A stretch of 33,037 nucleotides of DNA from an uncultured bacterium (GCA_947651225.1 CANSYK010000038.1:1-33037), one strand, 5' to 3'. Shown: positions 6,607 to 14,138, counted from the first letter of the stretch. Notes: generated by a model not told the origin, from the sequence alone. Program-made: numbers and translations.

Positions 6607-8895
6607 CTATTCTGCCAAATACAGATTCACCTTCTGCAAAATAGCCTCTACCGCACTTTCCAATTCCTGCTCCCCTAACAGATATTTATCCCCCTGCTCC
6701 AAAACAATCTCCTGAATCACACGGTTTGTCATAGAAGGCTGTGTCAGGCTTTTTACAATTTCAGTCAGTTTATCTACCTCTTTTTGCGTCAGATTGCGGT
6801 ATTCAAAACCATATACCTCTTCCCCTCCACCATCTCCAAATGCCATAGACAGTCCTTCCTTTACATGAGGGTCATCCATTTTTTCTTTGCAAAATACGTC
6901 AAAAGCTGCTATGTTAACCGGAAATCCCGTTGATTCATTGGTATTATCTGCCTCTGCCTGCTTGCCAAACAGGAACTTTACAAACAGCTTTGCTGCCTCT
7001 GTATTTTCTTTTGCCACCACACCAGCCGACAGATATGGAATATAGGATTTTACAGTCTCTCCATTCATCAGGCAATAATCTGCTTTTGTCTGGCTCCATG
7101 TGCTGCACATCCCCTGGAACTCCAAAAAGCTGGTAATAGAACCAAAAGAAAACTTGCAGCTTTTATTAATCAATGCAGCACTGTCATTCGTCCCAGTCTT
7201 TACGCCAGAAGAGGTTCCATCCCCAATGGACGCATCCCTGAAATCTTCTTTTTTATCTGATTGATCAACATTATAAATCCGTTTTGCATTTTCCAGAAAT
7301 TTTGTCATTCTCCCCTCATCAAGGCTGCCATCTTCTTTTTGCCATGTGGCAGAATCCGCATAATACAAATCACGGAGTAAAGTCTGTGTTCCTTTATGCC
7401 CTGGTATCACATTGGAAGAACTGTCTTTCTTCTTTAGTTCCTCTGCCCTTTTTGCAATATTTTCCAGACTTCCCCCTGCTTTTAGCGTTTCCTTATCCCC
7501 CTCAACAATGGAAAACAGAAAACGGGCAGGCATGGCATAAATCTTTCCATCCTTTTTACTTCCTTCTATAATATTGGAAAAAATGCCCTCCTCTTTCTCT
7601 ACCTCTTCTACAATATTGGTAATATCCTCAAGCACCCCTTTTTCAATATAGCTGTCCACCGACATACCGTCTAAAATCAAAACATCTGGTCCTTTCTTGG
7701 CAAGAATATTCGTATTCAATACCGACAAAGCATCTTCCAGTGTCACGCCATCTTTTCCAGACAGGCCAAATTCCAGATTCACATGAATATCAGGATTCTT
7801 TTTCTGAAACAAGGCCACAGCTTTTCTCAGATAGGAAGATTCATCTAATGCATAAACTGTCAGCTCCTGTTCTGGCACCGACGCCGCTTTTTCATCATAA
7901 GAATAGTAGTAGAACTCCGAACCGCTTCCTGCGATAAAAATATTCTCATTATCAAAAACTACCATATCCTGCAATATCACGTCTCCACTGCCAAAACTTG
8001 TAAAAGTGCTGTCCATCAACTGTTCAATCACGCTTCCGCCCCTCGTGAAATGGAAAATTCCATCTGCATTAGCAAACAATATATCATTTTCCTGTGTTCC
8101 CTCTGAAAATACCATCGGCTGCCCCGAATCGGTATCCACAGATGCCAGTTTTTTATCCTTTATGATTAAATCATTCAGAGTCCCCTCTTCTTCCAGCAAT
8201 TCCTGTTTCTCTGTGTCAAACAAAAAGATACCTTCATTATGTACTGCCAGCAGAAGTTTACCTGCTATTCCAAAATAGTTAATTCCCACTCCTTTAGTGT
8301 CAAACAATTTCTTACAGCTTCCATCGTCACCAACCTCCAAAAGAGTTCCCTCAAAATCTCTGACAATCAGCCTTCCATTGGCATCATAAGCTGCCTGTAA
8401 AACCCGGTTTTCCTTGCTTTTTTCTGGTAATGCAAGAGAAATGGCTGTTCCTTTCCCTTTTGCATCAACAAGATGTGCTTTCACTGTTCCATCCTCTGGA
8501 TAATCAAAAAATGCTGCCGTTCCATCTGGTGACATTGCCGCACATGGTTTATAACCGGTTCCTATATTCTTTATTTTTGTTTTTTTCCACTTTTTTCCAA
8601 AGTCTTTGCCCTGCAGAAGATAATAAACCCTTTCTCCCGAATCTTCACCTACCGCACCAAGACTTCCATCTGACAATTTTTTTAATGATTTTATCCTGTC
8701 GATTCCATCAGGAAGTGTTATTTCATTTTCAAAAAAGCGCCCGCTTCCTGCCTTTGCCTCTGTTCCCTGCCCCTGCTTTAAACCGCCTCCATCTGTTTTC
8801 TTTTTTTCCGTCCCGCCACTGCTGCATCCTGCAACCAATGTTACCACCATTGCCAGCATCATAAGCAGCGCTGTCAACTTCCTTTTTTTCCTCAT
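6607..8895 (-). CDS. Solute-binding lipoprotein with N-terminal propeller-like domain
   Basis: The product is 762 residues. A lipoprotein signal peptide ends in a lipobox (LVAGC, Cys 24), followed by a Gly/Lys/Thr-rich linker. Residues ~60-335 show repeated short beta-blade-like units (MSPDGTAAFFDYPEDG, DANGRLIVRDFEGTLLEV, HNEGIFLFDTEKQELL). From ~343 (ELTVYALDESSYLRKAV, FQKKNPDIHVNLEFG, GPDVLILDG) it reads as a family-1 extracellular solute-binding protein to the C-terminus. Ordinary sugar-binding proteins are about 400-450 residues, so the propeller-like half is an addition. It is the first gene of the operon and is divergent from the response regulator. It would sit on the outer membrane face and feed the MalF/MalG-like pair. 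Confidence 0.8.
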   Translation of the reverse strand: MRKKRKLTALLMMLAMVVTLVAGCSSGGTEKKKTDGGGLKQGQGTEAKAGSGRFFENEITLPDGIDRIKSLKKLSDGSLGAVGEDSGERVYYLLQGKDFGKKWKKTKIKNIGTGYKPCAAMSPDGTAAFFDYPEDGTVKAHLVDAKGKGTAISLALPEKSKENRVLQAAYDANGRLIVRDFEGTLLEVGDDGSCKKLFDTKGVGINYFGIAGKLLLAVHNEGIFLFDTEKQELLEEEGTLNDLIIKDKKLASVDTDSGQPMVFSEGTQENDILFANADGIFHFTRGGSVIEQLMDSTFTSFGSGDVILQDMVVFDNENIFIAGSGSEFYYYSYDEKAASVPEQELTVYALDESSYLRKAVALFQKKNPDIHVNLEFGLSGKDGVTLEDALSVLNTNILAKKGPDVLILDGMSVDSYIEKGVLEDITNIVEEVEKEEGIFSNIIEGSKKDGKIYAMPARFLFSIVEGDKETLKAGGSLENIAKRAEELKKKDSSSNVIPGHKGTQTLLRDLYYADSATWQKEDGSLDEGRMTKFLENAKRIYNVDQSDKKEDFRDASIGDGTSSGVKTGTNDSAALINKSCKFSFGSITSFLEFQGMCSTWSQTKADYCLMNGETVKSYIPYLSAGVVAKENTEAAKLFVKFLFGKQAEADNTNESTGFPVNIAAFDVFCKEKMDDPHVKEGLSMAFGDGGGEEVYGFEYRNLTQKEVDKLTEIVKSLTQPSMTNRVIQEIVLEQGDKYLLGEQELESAVEAILQKVNLYLAE

Positions 8896-8999
8896 CCTCT
8901 CAAATCCCCTTTCCTTATAGAAAATTTTCCTGTAAAAAACCGTATCATAGCTTTTCGATTTCTTACGATGGTTTGTAACAACTACTACTTTACCCGTAG

Positions 9000-9054
9000 T
9001 TTCTTTAAATAATCTGAAAATCTTTCTTTAATTTCCCAAAAAATTTAAAGGAAA
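9000..9054. promoter_or_regulatory. Candidate response-regulator operator in divergent promoter region
   Basis: TTTCTTTAA occurs at 9000-9008 and again at 9023-9031 (23-base period). A near-complementary TTTAAAGGAAA lies at 9044-9054. OmpR-family regulators bind direct repeats, and this gap separates the regulator from the operon it would be expected to control. TATGAT at 9072-9077 is a plausible -10 for the regulator gene. I see no convincing -35 for either direction, as is common for activated promoters. Confidence 0.35.
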
Positions 9055-9121
9055 TTTTAAGACTTCTATGGTATGATGCTACTGTAACATCTTTTCCAAG
9101 CAAAAAAGACGGGGTTTAAAA

Positions 9122-9817
9122 ATGAAAATTTTATTAATTGAGGACGATAAAAATTTATGTGAACTGCTCCAATACCAGCTGCAAAAGGAAATGCACCAGG
9201 TAGATTACTGTCATGACGGCCGGGATGGCCTTGATTTATTTTTACAAAATGCACATGATCTGGTATTACTGGATCGGATGCTGCCCACCATGAACGGGCT
9301 TCTTGTCTTAAAAAAAGCACGGAATGCAGGGCTTACGACCCCTGTCATTTTAATTACTGCGTTAGGTGAACTTTATGACCGAATTGAAGGGCTGGACAGT
9401 GGAGCTGATGATTATATTGTAAAACCTTTTGAATATGAAGAACTTTCTGCCCGAATCCGTTCTCTGGGGAGGCGGAGCGGAAGTTTTGAAGACAATGGCC
9501 TTTTACAGGTTGGAGATATCACTTATGACAGCTCGCTTCGGATTCTGTATGGTCCAAAGTGCGAACTGCAGTTATCTGGCAGGGAAGGGCTTTTATTGGA
9601 AGTCTTTCTCAGAAATCCTTCCTGCACGATAAAGCGTATGGTTATTTTTTCAAAAGTCTGGGGTGTGGATGCCCCGGTGGAAGAAAGCAATTTAGATACC
9701 TATATCCATTTTTTAAGAAAACGGCTCCGCTATGCCGGAAGCCGCTTAAATTTAAAGACAATACGGGGTAACCTCCGTCTGCCTTTTCTTTGCAGAAGAC
9801 AGTATGAAAACAAATGA
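9122..9817 (+). CDS. OmpR-family response regulator with altered C-terminus
   Basis: The product is 231 residues. The receiver domain has the acidic pocket (IEDD, 6-9), phospho-acceptor D51 in LVLLDRMLP, T79 and K101 (KPF). The winged-helix output domain runs ~125-220 (SGREGLLLEVFLRNPS, NLDTYIHFLRKRLR). The protein should end with KTIRGVGYRL-type residues. Instead it reads KTIRG then NLRLPFLCRRQYENK. Shifted by one base, that tail DNA reads TSVCLFFAEDSMKTND, which looks like the end of the first membrane helix of the partner kinase. A deletion therefore seems to have joined the regulator's last strand to the kinase gene. The wing is incomplete, so DNA binding may be impaired. The start has a GGGG ribosome binding site. 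Confidence 0.85.
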   Translation: MKILLIEDDKNLCELLQYQLQKEMHQVDYCHDGRDGLDLFLQNAHDLVLLDRMLPTMNGLLVLKKARNAGLTTPVILITALGELYDRIEGLDSGADDYIVKPFEYEELSARIRSLGRRSGSFEDNGLLQVGDITYDSSLRILYGPKCELQLSGREGLLLEVFLRNPSCTIKRMVIFSKVWGVDAPVEESNLDTYIHFLRKRLRYAGSRLNLKTIRGNLRLPFLCRRQYENK

Positions 9818-10626
9818 CTATTCTGCCTTTTTACAACAGTTAAATTCTGCCCTGACTCATTTACAGGAGCAGGAAGCCATTTCCCATGAATGGTTGAATC
9901 AGATGCAAAAAGATGGTTCTCTTTTGCTCTATCTCTATGACAATAACAAGCCTCTTTATTACCAGGTCTATCACCAGTCAAAACAGGAACTTAAGGCAGC
10001 AAAAGAGGCAGTTTCTATTGCGAAAAAGAAGCATCAAATGGATATTTTTTCTGGAAATGTCCATCAAATTATCGCCCATACAGAATTTGATTTTACTTCC
10101 TCTGACAAAGAAAATTACTATGCTTCTGCTGGCAAATGCAGATTCTGACCACCTTCCCATGCAAATGGAACTATGCCAGCCAGATGAACTCCTGCTAAAT
10201 GCCTATGAAAAATATGAATCCCTTGCTGCCAAAAAACAGATTTCCCTGCTCATCTCACTTCCAGATACACTCTTTCCAGACTGCTATTGCGACAGGGAAC
10301 GCATCATGCAGGTATTTTCCATCCTGTTAGATAACGCCCTTTCCTATACCCCCTCTAATGGAACAATACAGCTTTCCCTTACACTCAATAAAGCCTTCCT
10401 GTGCTTTGTTGTTTCTGATACCGGATGCGGCATTGCAGAAGAAGACAAAAAGCGGATTTTTGACCGCTTCTACCGTTCCGACCAGGCGCACACTGATAAA
10501 ATGCACTTTGGCCCTGGTCTGTGTATTGCAAAAGAAATCGTTACAGCACATCAGGGCAAAATCTGCGTGGAAGATTCTGCTGAAGGCGGAAGCTGCTTTT
10601 TCGTGGAACTGCCAATCCATTGTTAA
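9804..10626 (+). pseudogene. Sensor histidine kinase, deleted remnant
   Basis: Two pieces remain in different frames. Piece one (9804-10148) has part of an extracytoplasmic sensor region (LTHLQEQEAISHEWLNQMQ, LLYLYDNNKPLYYQ). Piece two (from about 10115 in the frame ending at 10626) begins MLLLANADSDHLP and holds the ATPase domain: N box (QVFSILLDNALSYTP), G1 box (VSDTGCGIAEEDKKRIFDRF), and a G2-like GPGLCIAKEIV. Missing are the first membrane helix, the second membrane helix, HAMP and the whole HisKA domain with the phospho-accepting His. The frame switch at ~10100-10115 marks an internal deletion. It cannot autophosphorylate. It overlaps the regulator gene by 14 bases. Confidence 0.8.
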
Positions 10627-10656
10627 CCACTTGTTAGATGCAAAGAAAAAAAGATG

Positions 10657-10679
10657 GTTACTATTCACGGAATAGTAAC
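10657..10679 (+). repeat. Interspersed repeat core as a perfect palindrome (copy 3)
   Basis: GTTACTATTC (10657-10666), centre ACG, then GAATAGTAAC (10670-10679) form a perfect 10-bp inverted repeat. The first half plus centre equals the repeat core found elsewhere in the window. It lies 30 bases after the kinase remnant and 7 bases ahead of the MATE promoter -35. Confidence 0.75.
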
Positions 10680-10686
10680 AAAAAGA

Positions 10687-10715
10687 TTGCATTTGTATGT
10701 AAATTATTGTAGAAT
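10687..10715 (+). promoter_or_regulatory. Sigma-A-type promoter for the MATE gene
   Basis: TTGCAT (10687-10692), a 17-base spacer and TAGAAT (10710-10715). Transcription would begin near 10722, giving a leader of about 265 bases before the MATE start codon. Confidence 0.6.
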
Positions 10716-10730
10716 AATGGCATTATAAAG

Positions 10731-10860
10731 TGAAACGGCACTTTTTTGCCACCGGGTAAAAAAGACAGGATGCTGTCAGGCGATTAACAGAATCATTTCC
10801 TAAATCTTGTTTGCAAATAAATTTTCAAACAAGATTTAGCTGACAGTTCCAAAGCGTCAG
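10731..10860 (+). promoter_or_regulatory. Putative riboswitch aptamer and antiterminator (guanidine-IV/mepA-like?)
   Basis: The leader holds a small hairpin GGCA/TGCC (10737-10750), then ACCGGGTAAAAAA, then a hairpin GACAG/CTGTC (10764-10777). CTGTCAG (10773-10779) can instead pair with CTGACAG (10840-10846), extending a 14-bp stem, CTAAATCTTGTTTG (10800-10813) with its complement at 10826-10839. CTGAC (10840-10844) can also pair with GTCAG (10856-10860), which is the base of the terminator. These pairings exclude one another as in a riboswitch. The MATE/MepA context and the loop sequence CACTTTTTTGCCACCGGG recall the guanidine-IV (mepA) class, but I could not align it to the consensus. The leader is the only stretch above 300 bases without a gene. 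Confidence 0.5.
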
Positions 10861-10944
10861 ACTTTCTATCATTAGGTCATAGAGCGTGTTAGAGAATTTA
10901 TTTTCAAACACACTAGAGAAGATAGGAAGGTCTGGCGTTTTTTT
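10855..10944 (+). terminator. Leader terminator upstream of the MATE gene
   Basis: CGTCAGACTTTCTATC (10855-10870) pairs with GATAGGAAGGTCTGGCG (10921-10937), 16 pairs with one bulged G and two G-U. An inner GTGTT/AACAC stem (10886-10911) lies within. Seven T follow at 10938-10944. It ends 41 bases ahead of the MATE start and after its promoter, so it must attenuate that gene rather than end an upstream one only. Confidence 0.75.
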
Positions 10945-10985
10945 GTGAAAAGCACATTCAAAATTAAGAAAGACGGGGTATAAAA

Positions 10986-12314
10986 ATGAAATCAAATCTT
11001 AAAGAATTTATCCGATATGTCTCCTTGGACGTTTTAGGAATGATTGGTCTGTCCGGTTATATCCTTGCTGACACCTTTTTTATTGCAAACAAACTGGGTG
11101 CCAATGGTTTGACAGCATTAAATCTTGCCATTCCCATTTACAGCTTTATTCATGGAGCCGGACTGATGCTTGGAATGGGTGGTGCAACAAAATATTCTAT
11201 TTTAAGAGGACAAAAAGAGCATAAAAAATCCAACCAGATTTTTACCAATACACTGTATCTTGCAGCCATCTTTGCAGCTTTTTTTATTCTTACAGGAATC
11301 TTTCTTTCTGGAAAAATAGCTGCTTTCTCAGGCGCTGACGGTGCTGTTTTTTCAATGACCAAAACTTATTTGCAGATTATTTTGCTCTTTTCCCCTGCAT
11401 TTCTGCTCAATGAAATTTTCATCTGCTTTGTAAGAAATGACAGCAATCCAAAACTTTCCATGCTTGCGATGTTAACAGGCAGCGTGTCGAATATTTTATT
11501 AGACTACCTTTTCCTGTTTCCACTCCATATGGGGATATGGGGTGCGGTATTAGCAACAGGCTTTGCCCCTGTCATCAGCATCAGTATTTTATCAAAACAT
11601 TATTTGAAAAAGCAGAATCAGTTTCATTTGGTAAAAACAAAGTTTTCCCCTTCCCTGATTGGAAATATACTGTCCCTTGGACTTTCCTCCCTGATTACAG
11701 AAGCTGCCTCCGGTATCGTTATAATTGTTTTTAATATGCTGATCCTTGACCTAAATGGTAATACAGGCGTTGCCGCTTATGGAGTGATTGCCAATTTATC
11801 TCTTGTGATTCTCTCCATCTATAACGGAATTGCCCAGGGAACACAGCCGATGATAAGCCGCATCTATGGAAAAGGGGATCAAAACGGCTTACGGCAGATT
11901 TTGAAATATGCCGTTATAACAACGGAAGTCCTTTCCATCTGTATCTATCTTTTATTCTTTCAGATGGCACACCCGATAGTAAATATCTTTAACAGCGGGC
12001 AGAATATGCAACTGCAGCAGATTGCCGTTACCGGACTGAAATTATATTTTACTGCCATCCCCTTTGCAGGCTTTAATATTATTCTGACAATATATTTTGC
12101 CGCAACAGATCATGCACTGCCAGCGCAGGCAATTTCCCTGACAAGAGGATTGTTTCTAATCCTCCCTGCAGCTTTCTGCCTTTCCTGGCTTGCCGGAATG
12201 ACAGGAATATGGCTGTCCTTTCCCATTACAGAAGGCATTGTAACTGTAATCAGCAGTTGTTACTATTCACGGCTATCTAAACATCATGCGAAAAACCATC
12301 CGGCTATGCCATAA
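10986..12314 (+). CDS. MATE-family multidrug efflux transporter, MepA-like
   Basis: The product is 442 residues with about twelve hydrophobic segments in two homologous halves. The conserved MATE patterns are recognisable: GYILADTFFIANKLGANGLTA in the first half and NGIAQGTQPMISRIYGKG in the second. MATE proteins export cationic compounds across the membrane using Na+ or H+ gradients; MepA is the closest subtype I recognise. The ribosome binding site is GGGG 9-10 bases ahead of the ATG. Expression is probably controlled by the structured leader just upstream. The last 18 residues (CYYSRLSKHHAKNHPAMP) are encoded by a copy of the interspersed repeat, so the native C-terminus has been replaced. 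Confidence 0.9.
   Translation: MKSNLKEFIRYVSLDVLGMIGLSGYILADTFFIANKLGANGLTALNLAIPIYSFIHGAGLMLGMGGATKYSILRGQKEHKKSNQIFTNTLYLAAIFAAFFILTGIFLSGKIAAFSGADGAVFSMTKTYLQIILLFSPAFLLNEIFICFVRNDSNPKLSMLAMLTGSVSNILLDYLFLFPLHMGIWGAVLATGFAPVISISILSKHYLKKQNQFHLVKTKFSPSLIGNILSLGLSSLITEAASGIVIIVFNMLILDLNGNTGVAAYGVIANLSLVILSIYNGIAQGTQPMISRIYGKGDQNGLRQILKYAVITTEVLSICIYLLFFQMAHPIVNIFNSGQNMQLQQIAVTGLKLYFTAIPFAGFNIILTIYFAATDHALPAQAISLTRGLFLILPAAFCLSWLAGMTGIWLSFPITEGIVTVISSCYYSRLSKHHAKNHPAMP
12259..12314 (+). repeat. Interspersed repeat, copy 4, inside the MATE 3' end
   Basis: GTTACTATTCACGGCTAT at 12259, then CTAAACATCATGCGAAAAAC and CATCCGGCTATGCC. This is colinear with the copy at 18468-18531 with a few substitutions and stops before the GTCTGGCGCTG tail. 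The MATE stop codon lies at its end, within the repeat. Confidence 0.75.
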
Positions 12315-12385
12315 AATCTGCCCGTTTTGTCGGTATGAGTTGAAAAGATTGCCAAAAAGTGCTATTTTATTATGTAGAAAGGCTT

Positions 12386-12428
12386 TGTTTCACAATATCT
12401 TTCAATAACCCAAAGATGCCATGAAACA
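12386..12428. promoter_or_regulatory. Symmetric two-tier inverted repeat in the CoA-transferase leader
   Basis: TGTTTCA (12386-12392), 4 bases, ATCTTT (12397-12402), a 9-base centre, AAAGAT (12412-12417), 4 bases, TGAAACA (12422-12428). Both arms match perfectly with equal internal gaps. It ends 45 bases ahead of the CoA-transferase start. No T-run follows, so it is more likely an operator or mRNA hairpin than a terminator. Confidence 0.45.
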
Positions 12429-12473
12429 GAACTTTAAAAATGAGTGGTATAAAATTATTTATGGAGGTAAACT

Positions 12474-13817
12474 ATGGACTTTAAAACAATGTATGAAAAC
12501 AAGTTAACGACTGCGGACGAAGCAGTAAAATCAGTAAAATCCGGAGACTGGGTTGATTTTGGCTGGTGTGTCACCACGCCGGTTGCACTGGATGCTGCCA
12601 TGGCAAAAAGACTGCCGGAACTGACAGATATCAACTTCCGCGGCGGAATCTTAATGTGGCAGCCGGAAATTTTCCAGATTGAGGAGCCTGCAAAACATAT
12701 GACCTGGAATTCCTGGCATATGGGTGGTATTGAGAGAAAAGCAATCGCACAGGGATTTTCTTTCTATGCCCCAATCCGCTATTCAGAACTTCCACGTTAT
12801 AACCGTGATTCAAAAACCCCTTCTAATGTGGCTATGTTCCAGGTTGCACCAATGGACGAGCATGGTTTCTTTAATTTCGGGCCAAGCGCCTCCCATATGG
12901 CAGCCGTATGTGAACGTGCTGAAACAATTATCGTGGAGGTAAATGAAAACATGCCTCGCTGTCTGGGTGGTTTCGAAGAATCCATCCACATCAGCAAAGT
13001 AAATATGATTGTAGAAGGCGACAACCCTGCCATTGCTTCTATGGGCAAAAGTGCCCCAGCTACAGCAGTTGATGAAGCCGTAGCAAAATATATTGTCAAT
13101 GAAATTCCTAATGGGGCATGCCTCCAGCTTGGAATTGGCGGTATGCCAAACGCTGTCGGTTCCCTGATTGCACAGTCTGATTTAAAAGACTTAGGTGTAC
13201 ATACAGAAATGTATGTAGATGCCTTTGTTGACATTGCAAAAGCCGGAAAAATCACTGGAAAGAAAAAGAATATTGATAACGGGCGCCAGGCATATGCATT
13301 TGCAGCAGGAACCCAGAAATTATATGACTATTTGGACAACAACCCAGAGTGTATGAGTGCCCCTGTTAACTATACCAATGATATCCGTCAGATTTCTGCT
13401 TTAGATAACTTTATTTCTATTAATAATGCAGTCGATATTGATTTATTCGGCCAGGTCAACGCAGAGTCTGCCGGAACAAAACAAATCAGCGGAGCTGGCG
13501 GACAGCTCGACTTTGTACTTGGCGCTTACCTTTCAAACGGCGGCAAGTCATTTATCTGTATGTCCTCTACTTTTACCCAGAAGGACGGCACTGTAAAATC
13601 AAGAATCAATCCTACACTGAGCAACGGCTCTATTGTTACCGATACCCGTGCCAATGTACACTATTTTGTTACAGAATACGGTATTGTAAACTTAAAAGGA
13701 CTATCCTCCTGGCAGAAAGCCGAAGCAATCATATCCGTTGCACACCCTGATTTCAGGGATGAACTGATTGCCGAAGCAGAAAAAATGCATATCTGGAAAC
13801 AGAGTAATAAACGTTAA
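12474..13817 (+). CDS. but: Butyryl-CoA:acetate CoA-transferase
   Basis: The product is 447 residues, the usual length. It moves CoA from butyryl-CoA to acetate, the last step of butyrate formation in Lachnospiraceae, in the cytoplasm. Family I CoA-transferase marks: the expected catalytic Glu (E245 in [18 protein letters not shown]), a CoA-binding glycine stretch ([14 protein letters not shown], ~218-230) and [16 protein letters not shown]. The N-terminal [27 protein letters not shown] and [12 protein letters not shown] agree with the butyrate-specific branch as I remember it, rather than 4-hydroxybutyrate transferases. The start has GGAGG 7 bases ahead. It is monocistronic: hairpin leader before, terminators after. 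The related 4-hydroxybutyrate or propionyl-CoA enzymes are the main alternatives. Confidence 0.9.
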   Translation: MDFKTMYENKLTTADEAVKSVKSGDWVDFGWCVTTPVALDAAMAKRLPELTDINFRGGILMWQPEIFQIEEPAKHMTWNSWHMGGIERKAIAQGFSFYAPIRYSELPRYNRDSKTPSNVAMFQVAPMDEHGFFNFGPSASHMAAVCERAETIIVEVNENMPRCLGGFEESIHISKVNMIVEGDNPAIASMGKSAPATAVDEAVAKYIVNEIPNGACLQLGIGGMPNAVGSLIAQSDLKDLGVHTEMYVDAFVDIAKAGKITGKKKNIDNGRQAYAFAAGTQKLYDYLDNNPECMSAPVNYTNDIRQISALDNFISINNAVDIDLFGQVNAESAGTKQISGAGGQLDFVLGAYLSNGGKSFICMSSTFTQKDGTVKSRINPTLSNGSIVTDTRANVHYFVTEYGIVNLKGLSSWQKAEAIISVAHPDFRDELIAEAEKMHIWKQSNKR

Positions 13818-13820
13818 CTG

Positions 13821-13885
13821 AAGAACGCAAAACAGCGTTCTTTACAGATCCTTAGCTCCCCTAAGACTTTGAAGGGGAGCTATTT
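13821..13885 (+). terminator. Double terminator after the CoA-transferase gene
   Basis: Hairpin one is AAGAACGC/GCGTTCTT (13821-13842) followed by TTTAC. Hairpin two is TAGCTCCCCT/AGGGGAGCTA (13853-13882) followed by TTTC. Both start within 40 bases of the stop codon at 13817. Confidence 0.7.
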
Positions 13886-13918
13886 CAAAATATTTCCCTA
13901 AAAGGAGAACTGTTCTCA

Positions 13919-14098
13919 ATGAAAGATATTACCATAACAGAAATTGAAAGTATGATCAAAGAAAAAGGAATTAAATATACTGTTATCGATGATCGAGATT
14001 TCGATCAATCTACTATAAATAAAGATAAAAAAACAAAAACACTTGCTATTAATTTCAATGATGATGGGATTGTCACAGGATACACATTATATGAATAA
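13919..14098 (+). CDS. Small orphan protein, 59 residues
   Basis: The frame begins MKDITITEIESMIKEKGIKY and ends AINFNDDGIVTGYTLYE. A clear ribosome binding site (AAGGAGA at 13901-13907) lies 11 bases ahead of the ATG. The product is acidic, soluble and rich in Asp, Ile and Lys, with no signal peptide or Cys. The spacing, codon use and predicted helix followed by strands look like a real gene. I do not recognise the family. It sits alone between the CoA-transferase terminator and a long hairpin at 14139. Confidence 0.6.
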   Translation: MKDITITEIESMIKEKGIKYTVIDDRDFDQSTINKDKKTKTLAINFNDDGIVTGYTLYE

Positions 14099-14138
14099 TG
14101 AAAAAATAAGAGAAAAGGGAATAAAACCTGCCGCTACA

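Noticed and set aside
8896-9121. CRISPR-like or phage attachment repeats
   Set aside because: The repeats are short (9 bases), only two or three, and fit a regulator operator better. No array is visible anywhere in the window.
9913-10626. A single 237-residue kinase frame
   Set aside because: Its first ~65 residues are an out-of-frame reading of the sensor region; only the part from about 10115 on is genuine kinase sequence. Listed as a pseudogene instead.
12797-13255. 152-residue minus-strand frame within the CoA-transferase
   Set aside because: Antisense reading of a strongly conserved gene; no ribosome binding site or recognisable domain.
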